The translations under genes were made by a program, and so were the position numbers. 64,000 bases of DNA from Streptomyces atroolivaceus (GTDB lineage Bacteria > Actinomycetota > Actinomycetes > Streptomycetales > Streptomycetaceae). Where the stretch lies: assembly GCF_000717025.1 (NCBI RefSeq), contig NZ_JNXG01000011.1, positions 1 through 64,000 on the forward strand. The letters are read 5' to 3'. The notes under the pieces were generated by a model. It ran no database searches and was not told the DNA's origin. It saw only the letters and a list, made by a program, of their open reading frames with translations. Position 1 is the stretch's first letter, and the number at the start of each line of letters is the position of its first letter. Below, piece by piece: positions 9,301 to 18,500 of the stretch.

Positions 9301-10123
9301 AGCGGCCCAGGGACAGCGCACGCGAGTACACCGTGTTGCCCGTTCCGGCCGCGTCTCCGGTGCCGGCCGAGGAGTTGAAGGTCTCGACATAGCTGTCGTA
9401 GTTCTCACGGATCTTCTTCAGCAGGCTGCGGAAGACCTCCGCCGCCTCGCCCTTCCAGCTGGCGTCGTCCCGGCCGAAGCGGTCCTCCCAGTCCTTGAGC
9501 AGCGGCGCGTGGTCCTTGAAGAACTTGGCCGCGAAGTCGAAGGACTCCCCTGTGGTGTTGAAGGAGTTCAGGTCCACCACAGCTTCGTCGGACACACCCA
9601 GGTTGCTGAAGCGCGCGTTCTCCGTGCCGCCCTTGAGAAGCGCGAGGAGCGCCGCCCGCGGCCCGTTCATGTACTGGGCGAGCGGGATGGTGCTCATCTT
9701 GTCCTTGTTGTAGTCCGTGAACTCGTTGCCTTCACGGACCTGCACGTTCTCGACATCGTTGGAGTCGGTACCGGCGAAGATGATCTCCTCCCCGGCCTTC
9801 ACCCGTCCCTCGAAGACGATCCGGGCCTGCATGATGGAGCGCTTCTTGCCGCTGTCGAAGAACCAGATGTCGTAGTCCTGGCCCTTGTTCTGCAGGAAGC
9901 CGGAGTCCTTGACGAGCAGGCTGAGGCTGCGCTCCTTGATGTCCATCCGGAAGAGCTTGCCGCCGTGGTCGGAGCGCAGCTTGTCGAAGACGGTGGCACG
10001 GTCCGGCACCGGATAGCCGGTGATGTGGGTGACCAGGGTGGCCCAGGTGTCGGCCGACGCGCCGCCGACGTCGTCGTACTTGTCGATGTTGGCGACGGAG
10101 TTGGGATCGTACCGATCGGCCAC
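6329..10123 (-). CDS. AAWKG-type T7SS-associated repeat protein
   Basis: A 1264-residue protein with a GTG start at 10123 preceded by AAAGGG. Residues 1-430 form a globular, mostly helical region with SWKG near residue 223, matching the W-K-G signature of the Streptomyces 'AAWKG family'. Residues about 438-563 are a highly charged coiled coil built of seven 18-residue units. Then come NLGNL/LGDLNN-type linkers and three blocks of strand-turn repeats (FPDGTTQVVD, NPDGSVTSLG), two of them almost identical. The last part is Gly/Ala-rich with GMPGSPGMPMGGG-like sequence. There is no signal peptide or clear transmembrane segment. It sits between the ESX gene pair and the toxin module, so it is probably a secreted or surface-exposed structural substrate. 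The molecular function is not known. Confidence 0.75.
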   Translation of the reverse strand: MADRYDPNSVANIDKYDDVGGASADTWATLVTHITGYPVPDRATVFDKLRSDHGGKLFRMDIKERSLSLLVKDSGFLQNKGQDYDIWFFDSGKKRSIMQARIVFEGRVKAGEEIIFAGTDSNDVENVQVREGNEFTDYNKDKMSTIPLAQYMNGPRAALLALLKGGTENARFSNLGVSDEAVVDLNSFNTTGESFDFAAKFFKDHAPLLKDWEDRFGRDDASWKGEAAEVFRSLLKKIRENYDSYVETFNSSAGTGDAAGTGNTVYSRALSLGRSYLVDAANKLLEAWLSWAKSSYYDPHRVLRYVLDDLAQWVDTNNVAMTDIKSYTTRYMTTVSHSPKGGFSQVHPDYGDLTDIANWAKVGDKAVEIWNKGVDEYLVGPAKEVQSALNNHFLELGKDFSDNVPKPKSTSTASEDYQERKLEEEKEEVNRQNEENRKYQDELREEQERQREEDRKYQDELREEQKQQREEDKKYQDELREEQRLEQEEAKKLQDELRNEQNQQREEDKKYQDELREEQRLEQEEAKNLQDELRNEQNQQREEDKQYQDELREEQRLQQEEAKREAEEQQRIVEESLGGINDPNAVKEQNLDELLNIPVTESNGDLGNLNGQGGTDDLNQVVSEELGNLGDVNNPGGENQSPTAVAPPVAQNLGNLGNLNGPGGTRNATDAANEAITQNLGSLGDLNNGAGGSLETPTGGSTQLSDGALTTDFPDGSSTAFDPDSGLLTTTHPDGSVTTQDLGDGTRVTNPDGSVTSLGDDGKLTTTFPDGTTQVVDPTTGQATSTAPDGTTTTENLGNLGGLNGAGGSLETPTGGSTQLSDGALTTDFPDGSSTAFDPDSGLLTTTHPDGSVTTQDLGGGMEVTNPDGSVTSLGDDGKLTTTFPDGTTQVVDSTTGQATSTAPDGTTTTENLGNLGGLNGANGLGDLGDLGGINGLETPTGGHTALLNDDFATTFADGSKGVFDPESGMFTSTGPDGSTVETDLTHGAKVTNPDGSTTFLDEGRLNTTFPDGSTQIIDPDTGVATITDPQGRTETVDLKDLNTSVGLDSPGTIGDLGGLNDLGSLDGLGGLNGSGGGIGGGGTTSRDVAFSELGVGGGQGSTAVPGGGLSGAGSVSLNGGAAGVAPLSDSATAGAGAPLASSAAGGAPGAPGMPGSPGMPMGGGMGGMGGGGEKGNGERVRAVLVDAAEESERRNRRRRSPWNRQEDSDTFLAPASRVTTTGGDSQEEATEPGRRPTTSADFLEEDADVWGTEEGGTPSVIGR
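7361..8056 (-). repeat. 348-nt tandem duplication inside the AAWKG-type gene
   Basis: Two almost identical 348-nt units (7361-7708 and 7709-8056) each encode 116 residues of x-PDG-x turn repeats that end in an NLGxLNG linker. A third, clearly diverged copy lies at about 7010-7360. The near identity of two copies beside an older one suggests recent in-frame duplication or gene conversion. Confidence 0.9.
8435..8812 (-). repeat. Seven 54-nt coiled-coil repeats
   Basis: Seven uninterrupted 54-nt units encode 18-residue blocks of the form KYQDELREEQxxQREEDK. The units alternate between two sequence types, giving a 36-residue higher-order period in the middle. The residue pattern predicts a long, straight, highly charged helix. 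Confidence 0.9.
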
Positions 10124-10250
10124 CGGGCACCCTTTCAGGTCAGTTGTCGTCCGTGCCGGCGCACCGCCCTCAGCCGAGGGCGTGCAGCCGGGTGTCTCTC
10201 ACGTGCGTGTGCCGGGCGGCCGAGGCACCGCCGGCGCACAGGGCACGAAA

Positions 10251-10715
10251 TCAGGTGCCTTCTGTCTCCGACGACCCGCTGGTGAGCGTGTCGACCTCGT
10301 CGAAGGTCTGCAGCAGCGTCTGGGCGTCGATCGCGTTCAGGTTCTTGTCCTTGGTCTTGTTGGCCTCTTCGATGGTGTCGGTGAGCGCTTCCTGCAGCTC
10401 CTTGAAGAGGTCCATCTGGTCGCCCAGCAGCTTGTCGATGGCCTCGGCCGCGGTGCGGACGCCCTCGATCAGCTTCGGGCCCGAGACCAGGGGTTCGGTG
10501 GTCATCTTGCCTATGCGCAGAAGCTGCTGGCCCTGTGTGAGGTTGTCCGGTGTGGTGTGCCCGTCGACGAGGTGGCCGAGCGGCCGGATGTTGGGCAGGT
10601 CGCCGTCCTCGCGGTGCTTCTTCGCCTTGGTGTAGACCGGCTGCACCTCGTTGTCCCGGAAGTTCTCCATCTGCTTGAGGTCGAAATGCTTGACGTCGGC
10701 CTTCTCACCAGCCAT
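10251..10715 (-). CDS. Small helical T7SS-cluster protein
   Basis: A 154-residue protein. The ATG at 10715 is chosen over an upstream in-frame GTG-type start because an AGGAGGA ribosome binding site sits 6-7 nt before it and the residues encoded further upstream look non-coding. The sequence is soluble, rich in Asp/Glu/Lys/Gln and predicted all-helical, with long helices around 90-135 (AAEAIDKLLGDQMDLFKELQ). No W-x-G motif is present. It lies 135 nt downstream of the WEG-bearing ESX gene and 127 nt upstream of the AAWKG-type gene. Size, helicity and position suggest an ESX-like substrate or chaperone. I do not recognise a named family with confidence. Confidence 0.7.
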   Translation of the reverse strand: MAGEKADVKHFDLKQMENFRDNEVQPVYTKAKKHREDGDLPNIRPLGHLVDGHTTPDNLTQGQQLLRIGKMTTEPLVSGPKLIEGVRTAAEAIDKLLGDQMDLFKELQEALTDTIEEANKTKDKNLNAIDAQTLLQTFDEVDTLTSGSSETEGT

Positions 10716-10849
10716 GGGACGTCCTCCTGCCGTTCGGTACGGACGGGACACGGGCCGGCCGGACGAAGAGGAGTCCGGCCGGCCCCAGGGGCCTCACGGT
10801 CGGACCGTGCCGGGACATCCGCGCCCCGGCGTGGTCCGAACGGAGGGCC

Positions 10850-11158
10850 TCAGCGAGCCCGCACGTTGCCCCAGTTGTCGGCGCTCCTGCGCTCGTCGCG
10901 TGAGTGGTTGTCGTGGATGCTCTGGACCAGCTCGCCACTGTCGCCGAGGAGCAGGGCCATGTTCTTGGTGGCCTGGTCCCACTCCGCCTGGACGGTGCGG
11001 TACATCTGCTGGTCGTCACCCTCCCAGGACATCACGAGCGGCTTCAGCTCGTCCTCCAGGTTGTTGAGGGTCGTGATGATCTGCTGGGTCTGGCCCTTCA
11101 GCTCCTCAATCGCGTTCCGGACCGTGGAGTACTGCACATCGATGATGCCGTCGGCCAT
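10850..11158 (-). CDS. WXG100-family ESX secreted protein (EsxA-like)
   Basis: A 102-residue protein with the classic WXG100 layout: helix 1 (about 10-42), a hairpin with Trp45-Glu-Gly47, then helix 2 (about 50-95). The ATG at 11158 has GAGGAG 6 nt upstream; an earlier in-frame start would add ten Pro/Gly-rich residues and is unlikely. WXG100 proteins form heterodimers with a partner encoded next door and are exported by EccC. The partner here is the 111-residue gene immediately upstream (11252-11587), 93 nt away. The first residues MADGII/MADGSG are alike in both proteins. Confidence 0.88.
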   Translation of the reverse strand: MADGIIDVQYSTVRNAIEELKGQTQQIITTLNNLEDELKPLVMSWEGDDQQMYRTVQAEWDQATKNMALLLGDSGELVQSIHDNHSRDERRSADNWGNVRAR

Positions 11159-11251
11159 GACGTCTCCTCTCGGGGGGCCGGGCACCAAGGCCCGGGAAGC
11201 TCACCGGTTCCCGCCTCCCCCGAAGGGGGGCCGGTACCGCAGATGGGTGGG

Positions 11252-11587
11252 TCAGCGCAGCGCTTCGAAGACGCCCTGGCTGGTCTTGCTGTTGAGCACC
11301 TCGGTCAGGTCCTGGTTCTCCTTCGCCAGGCGGTTGGCCGAAGTCACGTTCTCCTGGAGAGCGTCGATCATCGTGCTGATCTGGACGACGACCTTCTGCG
11401 CCTCGGAGTTCCAGCTGCGGAAGAGCTTCAGCAGAGCCTGGCCCTCGTCACCCCCGACGCCCGAACGCGCCGCGACCTCGGCCACGTTGTTCTGGATCTT
11501 CTCGACCGCGGCCCGGGCCGACTCCAGGGAGGAGACACCTCCCAAGCCCTTGGCATAGTCCGCTTTCCTGCCGGAACCGTCCGCCAT
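11252..11587 (-). CDS. WXG100-like ESX secreted protein (EsxB-like partner)
   Basis: A 111-residue, predicted two-helix protein starting at the ATG at 11587. Its hairpin carries Trp59-Asn-Ser61, so the Trp is kept but the usual Gly of W-x-G is replaced by Ser. Helix 1 covers about 18-55 and helix 2 about 62-105. It is the first gene of the minus-strand substrate operon and is followed by the WEG-containing protein, as in EsxB/EsxA pairs. Calling it the EsxB-like partner rests on gene order and fold. No clear Y-x-x-x-D/E export motif was seen at the C-terminus. Confidence 0.75.
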   Translation of the reverse strand: MADGSGRKADYAKGLGGVSSLESARAAVEKIQNNVAEVAARSGVGGDEGQALLKLFRSWNSEAQKVVVQISTMIDALQENVTSANRLAKENQDLTEVLNSKTSQGVFEALR

Positions 11588-12054
11588 GTCACGCTCCCTT
11601 CGTTCAGGCGAGTCTCCTCGCACCGTTGCACGCTGAGGCTAAAGAGAATCCACTGTCCGGCGCAACGTTTGCAGAGAAGATTTGTGCATTGGTCAGGCCG
11701 TCAGAATCACTTCACGGCAATGGAGTTGTTCAAAGGTTTCCACGAAATGAACTCGCGCGTGCGCCCGGCCGGGCCACAGGGGCCGACTGGCCGCCGCACC
11801 ACGCCATACGGTCGGTAAACGGGCAGGCGATTAGCGGAAACGGTCATCGGGGCGGCCCGTTCGCGGCGAAGCGGGCGCGCGGGCGGCGAGACTCTCACGG
11901 ATACGGCCCGCGAAAAAATTTGAGCTAATTCTGAGCTTTCCCTTCACACTCGATGCACGTCGAATCGAGTGCAGGCCGACGAGAGTTCGACCGCCGGCCA
12001 CGCCGGCTCTCCGCTTCCGCTTTCTTCGATGCCCTATGCGGTTTTTGCCGGACT
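11588..12054. other. 467-bp intergenic region upstream of the esx operon
   Basis: This gap separates the esx genes from the 3' end of eccB, both on the minus strand. It includes unusually AT-rich patches for this genome (around 11640-11720 and 11905-11945, the latter with a run of six A/T bases), as expected for an operon promoter. No coding potential, strong hairpin or clear -10/-35 pair could be fixed. Confidence 0.4.
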
Positions 12055-13665
12055 TCAGGACGTGGAACCGGCGGGGTCCACCGTGCCGGCCACGCCGTCC
12101 GAGGCCGCCTGGTCCCCCTGGTCCGCCTCGTCCTTCTTGCCGCCCTGCCCCGTCCGCGTCGCGGCACCGCACTGCGGAGCCGTGACCTTGGGTTCCGCGG
12201 CGCCTGAGGCGGCGGCCGGGTCCAGGTCGGCGCCGGTGGGGAGGGCCGCCAGCAGCGGTGCGGGGACCGAGCCGATGTCCCCGTCCGCGTAACCGAGCGC
12301 CGCCAGGGAGTCCTTGGCCGAAACGCGATACTTCACGCCGTTCTCCGCCACGAGATAGGTCGTGCCGGCGTGCGCGGCGCCGCTCGCGTTCAGGGCCCGG
12401 ACCAGGGCGCCTCGACCCGGCCGCACCACCGTGGCCTCCGTCCGGACACAGGCCGCCCTCAACGGCTGGGCGGTGCCCTCCGACACGGCGACGGGTGCGA
12501 GCTCGGCCAGCGGGACCAGCACCGACTTGATCCTGGCACCGCCGTTGTCACCGTCGACCTGCGCGCAGAGCGCGGTGCCGCGCGGCGCCGGCTGCGGGGC
12601 CGGCGGCGTCTCCGGCAGCTCCGCGGATCCGGCGGCGCCCGAGTCCTTCGCCCTGTGCTCGCGCAGCGCGTCCGCCCCGACTTCGCGCACCTCGGGCGAC
12701 TGTCCTTCGTAGGCGTCCTTCTGGGTGGCCGGGTCGCCCAGGACCAGCGCGGCGCCGAGCCTGGTCAGCGGCACCAGGCCGTCCTTCCTCAGCAGGTGGT
12801 ACGTACTGCCTCCGCCAGGGACGCTGACCTTGAACAGCTGGCCGATCCGGCTGGCTTCACCACCGAGCACGGGGCCCTTCCCGCCTCGCCCCGGAACCTC
12901 CGGCGGCTTCAGCGCGGGGCCCGGGGCCAGGGCGTCGAGGAAGGCCGCGGAGACCGGCATCGGCTGCTCGGAGCCGTAGCCGAGAGCGTTACGGGCATCG
13001 GAGGCGCGGTCCAGCGCCAGCCTGCTCCCCCTCCACACCAGGTACTCGATGCGATCGGGGCCGCGCACGAGCACCCCGCGGTCACCACCGATCCCCCGGG
13101 AGTCCAGTGGCGCTCCCGCGACCACGGTGGTGGCTCCCGGCTTCTCCACCCCGGTGCCCGCCACCGCTCCGGAAGTGCTGGGCGCCGCCCCGTCGGGCCC
13201 CGTGACGCACATGTGCCAGGCGCCGTCGTCCAGCTGGCCCGGTCCTGGCAGGGCGTCCGGGGCACCCGGGATGCCTGCCGGGGCTCCCACGGGGACGTCC
13301 CTCAGCGAAGCGGTGGCCACGTCCACGGTGGCCAGGTCGGAACCGCCGATCAGCCGCGCCGAGGCGTAGTTGTGCACCGGATGCAGCACTCCGTCGGTGC
13401 CGGTCCACAGGTAGCGGGCACCGGTGTCACGGTTGACCACCAGGTGCCTGTCGTTACGCCAGCCGTCGTTGCCGCCGGGACGCAGCAACCCGTACACGGT
13501 GGCGCCCGCGCCTACCAGGAGGGTCACCAGCACCCCGAAGACCACGCCCCGGGTGGTGCGCCCGAGCGGGCTCTCCGGGGCGTCCGGGTCGGCCGTCAGC
13601 AGGCCCGAGCTGAGCCTGCCCATCATGAAACCGTGGGCCTGTACCTGGTCGCGCTTGGACTGCAC
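12055..13665 (-). CDS. eccB: T7SS core component EccB
   Basis: A 536-residue protein starting at GTG 13665 behind GAGGAGAGG. It begins with the EccB signature MQSKRDQVQAHGFMMGRLSS, then one transmembrane helix (about 40-60, VVFGVLVTLLVGAGATVYGL) and a large extracytoplasmic domain with the EccB repeat core. Known EccB proteins span the membrane once and help build the ESX membrane pore with EccC and EccD. The stop lies 390 nt upstream of the esx pair, and the gene starts 46 nt after eccD, so eccD-eccB are probably one transcript. The C-terminus is Ala/Gly/Asp-rich and variable. Confidence 0.92.
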   Translation of the reverse strand: MQSKRDQVQAHGFMMGRLSSGLLTADPDAPESPLGRTTRGVVFGVLVTLLVGAGATVYGLLRPGGNDGWRNDRHLVVNRDTGARYLWTGTDGVLHPVHNYASARLIGGSDLATVDVATASLRDVPVGAPAGIPGAPDALPGPGQLDDGAWHMCVTGPDGAAPSTSGAVAGTGVEKPGATTVVAGAPLDSRGIGGDRGVLVRGPDRIEYLVWRGSRLALDRASDARNALGYGSEQPMPVSAAFLDALAPGPALKPPEVPGRGGKGPVLGGEASRIGQLFKVSVPGGGSTYHLLRKDGLVPLTRLGAALVLGDPATQKDAYEGQSPEVREVGADALREHRAKDSGAAGSAELPETPPAPQPAPRGTALCAQVDGDNGGARIKSVLVPLAELAPVAVSEGTAQPLRAACVRTEATVVRPGRGALVRALNASGAAHAGTTYLVAENGVKYRVSAKDSLAALGYADGDIGSVPAPLLAALPTGADLDPAAASGAAEPKVTAPQCGAATRTGQGGKKDEADQGDQAASDGVAGTVDPAGSTS

Positions 13666-13710
13666 AGCCTCTCCTCAACTCTTCTTCCATGTAACGGCGT
13701 ACGGATGTGC

Positions 13711-15120
13711 TCAGCCGAAGAGGCCGCGCAGCCAGCCGAAGAGGCCCGCCACCCACAGGCCGAGCGGCAGCAGGGCGACGGCGAGGGCGGTGTGGGCCAG
13801 CTCTGCCGCACGGCCCCAGTACGGCAGCACGCGGCGCCCGGGCACCGTCCAGGAGGCGGTCACGAATCCGGCCGCCGCCGCGAGCAGTACCCCGAAGACC
13901 ACGACGCGACCGTCCGCGGTGCTGTCCACCGCCCAGGCCCGGGCCATCAGCAGCAGCCCCCAGATGCCGGGCAGCGCAAGTGTCAGCCGCTGGCCGATGT
14001 GCACCAGCCCGCGGCAGTGCAGGAGCAGGAGGAGGCTCAGCGCGAGTCCGGTCAGCACCTCGGGCAGGTCAGGGGTCTCGGCGAGGACCGCGAGGGCGGC
14101 CGCGGCGATGACGCCGGTGGCGGCGAAGAGCGCGGTGACCCAGCGTCCGGCCAGTTCGGTGCGTTCGGCGACCTCGTCGCCCGCGTAGGGGTCGATGCCC
14201 TCCTGGAGCTGGCCGGCGGTGGACGGCAGCGCCGGCATCCGCATCCCGGCCAGCTTGAAGGCGAACGGTGCCACCGCCCCCGCGGCGAGCGCGACCACGG
14301 TCGACACCAGCGTCACCGCGGCCGGCGCGTCCAGCCCCGTGTACCCCACCAGGGCGCCGGCGATCGCGACGGCGACCGAGACCATCGCGGTGGCCAGCAG
14401 GGCCGGGGCGCCGACCGCGGTGGCGGCGAGCGCGAGAACCGCTCCGCCCGCGCCCGCGGCGCCCGCCGCGAGCAGCCGGGCGCCCACGACCCGCCCGGCG
14501 TCCGGACCGGTCAGGTCACCGCCGGGCAGCACCCAGCCGACCAGTGCCAGGCACGGTGCGACCAGCAGGCCGAGCGCGGTCGCGGAGACACGGTCGCCGA
14601 CCGCGCGGCTCGCGGAGCCCGCGCCCGCGAGCAGGAGCAGCCCGACCAGGGCCGCGCAGGCCGCCCGTGAGGCGCCGGAGGCGGTCGTCACCCCCGGCCA
14701 GAACACCAGCACGAGGGCGGCGACCACGGTGGCGACCGCTGTGCCCACCAGCAGGCCCCGGGCCGCCCCGGGGGACCAGGTGTGCAGACGGCGGCCGACG
14801 GTCTCGGCTATCCCGTCCACCAGGTCGTCGAGCCGTGCCTCGGGCAGCGCCTCGGTGTGCGGGCGCAGGTAGAGCACGGCGCCGTCGGTCAGCCCTGCCC
14901 GGGCCAGGGTGGTCTCCTCGTCGAGCGGGGCGTCGCCCAGTCGCTGGAGTACCCAGCCGGCGTGGTCGAGTCCGGCCTCCTCGGCCTCCTCGCCGACGTA
15001 ACGCAGCAGTGTGGGGAGCAGATCGGCGACCGGCACGTCGGCGGGCACCGCCAGATCGATGCTGACGCTCGGTGCACGTACGGTCAGGCGGCACGATTCG
15101 GCCACCGCGCTGTCGGTCAT
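13711..15120 (-). CDS. eccD: T7SS integral membrane protein EccD
   Basis: A 469-residue protein from the ATG at 15120. The first ~85 residues are a YukD/ubiquitin-like domain (CRLTVRAPSVSIDLAVPADV ... GAVLYLRP). About eleven transmembrane helices follow, a layout specific to EccD, the main membrane channel candidate of ESX systems. An upstream in-frame extension to 15342 reads as Arg/Pro-rich noise and is rejected. It is the first gene of the eccD-eccB pair and is divergent from eccC across a 409-bp region. Confidence 0.93.
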   Translation of the reverse strand: MTDSAVAESCRLTVRAPSVSIDLAVPADVPVADLLPTLLRYVGEEAEEAGLDHAGWVLQRLGDAPLDEETTLARAGLTDGAVLYLRPHTEALPEARLDDLVDGIAETVGRRLHTWSPGAARGLLVGTAVATVVAALVLVFWPGVTTASGASRAACAALVGLLLLAGAGSASRAVGDRVSATALGLLVAPCLALVGWVLPGGDLTGPDAGRVVGARLLAAGAAGAGGAVLALAATAVGAPALLATAMVSVAVAIAGALVGYTGLDAPAAVTLVSTVVALAAGAVAPFAFKLAGMRMPALPSTAGQLQEGIDPYAGDEVAERTELAGRWVTALFAATGVIAAAALAVLAETPDLPEVLTGLALSLLLLLHCRGLVHIGQRLTLALPGIWGLLLMARAWAVDSTADGRVVVFGVLLAAAAGFVTASWTVPGRRVLPYWGRAAELAHTALAVALLPLGLWVAGLFGWLRGLFG

Positions 15121-15529
15121 CAGCTGAACTCTCGTCTTCCGGAAGGCTTTGACAGGAGGACTTCCCCGCGAGTGGGGATGTGCGAACAGTACGGAAGGTC
15201 TGCCCGGCGGCGAACCGGGGGGCCTGGCACGGAATTTGCCTCCGCGGGGCCGGCGACGACCACTCCCGCGTGGACAGGTCGTGTTCCGTGAATGCACACT
15301 ACTGCCTACGACCACCGGGTCGTGCTGCGGACCGGGCTCCATTTATCCGGTATGTGGTTGGCCATCATGGAAGTTGCCCGCCCCCGCCATCCGCTCGAAA
15401 CATTCAGCCGGCGTTCACCGCGCGTCATGCGGGACCCGGAGAATCAGCGCGGTGCGGCCTTTTCCACCACCGGGTGCACCGGAATTTCGGTGCGGGCCGG
15501 AAAGTCAGTGAACCGGAGGTTCTGTTCCC
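15121..15529. other. Divergent eccD/eccC promoter region
   Basis: A 409-bp gap between two outward-facing core genes. Third-position bias is lost and base composition is mixed. GGAGG at about 15513-15517 serves eccC. No convincing gene, long repeat or hairpin was seen; promoters for both directions must lie here, but no -35/-10 pair stands out. Confidence 0.45.
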
Positions 15530-18500
15530 TTGAGTGTCGTGCTGTTTCGCCGCCCCGCCCGCAGGCGCGGGCCGGAGATGCCCGAGGGCGAATTGACCCT
15601 CCAGGAACCGCCGGTCCTCGCCGAGACGGTGCCCGACACCTCGGCGATCTGGACCTATCTGCCGATGGCGCTGATGTCGGTGTCGATGATGCTGATGTTC
15701 CTGCGCCCCGGCGGCGGGAACAGCGTCTTCATGTACCTGGCGATGGGCGTCATGGCGCTCTCCGCCGGTGCCATGCTGCTGGGGCAGTTGATGCGCCGCT
15801 CCAGTGAGCGCAAGCAGCGCCTGAAGGGTGAACGCCGCGACTATCTGCGATACCTGGCACAGATCCGCAAGCGGGTCCGCACCACCATCGCGGAGCAGCA
15901 GCGGGCACTCGCCTGGCGCCACCCGGAGCCCGCGTCGCTCCGCTCGCTGGCCCGTACCTCACGGCTGTGGGAACGCCGTCCGGCCGACGAGGACTTCGGT
16001 GAGGTGCGGCTCGCGGTCGGCGAGCAGCAGCTCGCCCTCACCCTGAGCCCGGTCTCCACCCGCCCCGTCGAGGACCTCGAACCCCTCTGCGCGCACGCCC
16101 TGCGCCGTTTCATCCGCGCCTACTCCACGATCCCCGAACAGCCCCTCGGCCTCTACCTGCGCTCCTCGGCACGGATCCTGCTGCGCCCGGAGGAGGCACC
16201 CGGCCAGGAGCCCGCCGAGCCGGACACCCGTGAGAGCGGTGACGGTCAGGGCGACGGCCCCGGCACCGAAGCGGTACGCGCCCTGGTCCGGGCCGTGCTC
16301 GGGCAGCTCGCGGTGTTCCACGCGCCCGAGGAGCTGTGGATCGCCCTCTGCGTCAGCGACGAGAGGCGGCCCGACTGGGAATGGGCCAAGTGGCTGCCGC
16401 ACACGCTGGACCCGCACGAGGAGGACGGTGCCGGCCAGGCGCGCCGGATCACCGCGGACCTCACCGAGCTCGACGATCTGCTCGGTGCGGAGTTCGCCGA
16501 GCGCCCCGGCTTCGACCCGGAGGCCCGCCCCGGCCGCGACGAGCCCTACACCATCGTCCTCCTGGACGGCGTCACCGTGCCCGAGGGGCACCGCTGGGAG
16601 GGGCACGGCTACCGCAACGCCCTGGCCCTCGACATATCCGGCGCGCTGCGCTGGCGCCCCGGCCGCAACACGCTGCGGCTGACCGTCGGCCCCGACCAGG
16701 TGAACCTGGTGCGGACCGACCGCAGCCGCAAGGAGCGTTCCGTGCCGCTCGGCCGGCCGGACCGGCTCGGCCCCCTGGGCGCCGAGTCACTGGCCAGGCT
16801 GCTCACCCCCCGCCGGATGAGTCTGGGCACCGACATCGCACAGCCGATGGACACCGACGTCGAGCTGACCACGCTGCTCGGCATCCCCGACCTGCACCGG
16901 CACGACCCGCACACCCTCTTCAACCGCCACACCGGGTCCACCCGGCTGCGGGTGCCGATCGCGGTCGGCGTGGACGGCCGTCCGGTGGACCTCGACATCA
17001 AGGAGTCCGCTCAGGGCGGCATGGGCCCGCACGGCATGCTCATCGGCGCCACCGGCTCCGGCAAGAGCGAGCTCCTGCGCACCCTCGTCCTCGGACTCGC
17101 CCTGACCAACTCCTCGGAGACGCTCAACTTCATCCTGGTCGACTTCAAGGGCGGCGCGACCTTCCTCGGTCTGGAGGAACTTCCGCACACCTCGGCCGTC
17201 ATCACCAACCTCGCCGACGAAGTCGCACTGGTCGAACGCATGCAGGACGCCCTGCACGGTGAGCTCATCCGCCGGCAGGAGCTCTTGCGCTCGGCCGGCA
17301 ACTACACGTCGGCCCTGGAGTACGAGCGGGCCCGCGCCGGGGGGGCGGACCTCGCACCGCTGCCCAGCCTGTTCGTGGTGGTCGACGAGTTCAGCGAACT
17401 CCTCTCCGCACACCGGGAGTTCATGGACCTCTTCGTGATGATCGGCCGCCTCGGCCGTTCCCTCGGCGTACACCTGCTGCTCGCCTCGCAGCGCCTGGAC
17501 GAGGGCCGTATGCACCAGCTCGAGAGCCACCTGTCGTACCGCATCGGCCTGCGTACGTTCTCCGCCATGGAGAGCCGCGGGGTGCTCGGTGTTCCGGACG
17601 CCTACGAGCTGCCCGCCCAGCCCGGCAGCGGCTATCTGAAGTCCGGTGTGGAGGCCCTGACCCGGTTCCGCGCCGCCTACTCCTCGGGAACGTACCGGCG
17701 CCGCACCGGCGCGGTGGTCCAGGCCCGGGTGGCCAGCCAGGTGGTGCCGTGGACCAGCGGGTGGGTGGTGCCCCGCACCCTGGACCCCGCCACCGAGCCG
17801 GAGCCGGAGACCGAGGAGGAGGCCCTGCTGGACGTGGCACTCGACCGGCTGCGCGACTCCGGCCCCGCCGCCCACCAGGTGTGGCTGCCGCCGCTGGACG
17901 AGCCCTCCCCGCTGGACGTCCTGCTGCCCGGCATCGCTTCCGACCCGGAGCGCGGCCTCTCCGCCGCGGGCTGGTCCGGCACCGGCAGGCTGCGCGTACC
18001 GGTCGGGCTCGTGGACAAGCCCTTCGAGCAGCGCCGTGACCCGCTGGTCGTGGACCTCTCCGGGGCCGGCGGCCATGTCGCCGTCGCGGGCGGTTCCCAG
18101 AGCGGCAAGTCCACGCTCGCCCGCACACTGATCGCCGCGCTCGCCCTCACCCACACCCCGGCCGAGATCCAGTTCTACTGCCTCGACTTCGGCGGCGGCG
18201 GCCTGTCGCAGCTCGCCGCCCTGCCGCACGTCGGCGGGGTCGCGGCGCGGCTCAACCCGGAGCGGGTCCACCGGGCCGTCGCCGAGGTGATGACGCTGCT
18301 CGCCCGCCGTGAGCAGTTCTTCGTGGACCACACCCTCGACTCCATGCAGTCCTACCGCCGCCGCCGGGCCGCCGGGGAGTTCCCCGACGAGCCCTTCGGC
18401 GACGTGTTCATGGTGGTCGACGGCTGGTCCACGGTCCGCCAGGACTACGACGGCCTGATCCCGAAGTTCAACGAACTCGCCGCCCGGGGCCTCAACTACG

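Noticed and set aside
7163..10285. 1040-codon plus-strand frame opposite the AAWKG-type gene
   Set aside because: A mirror of the coding strand; it has no ribosome binding site and its sequence reflects the complement of the repeats.
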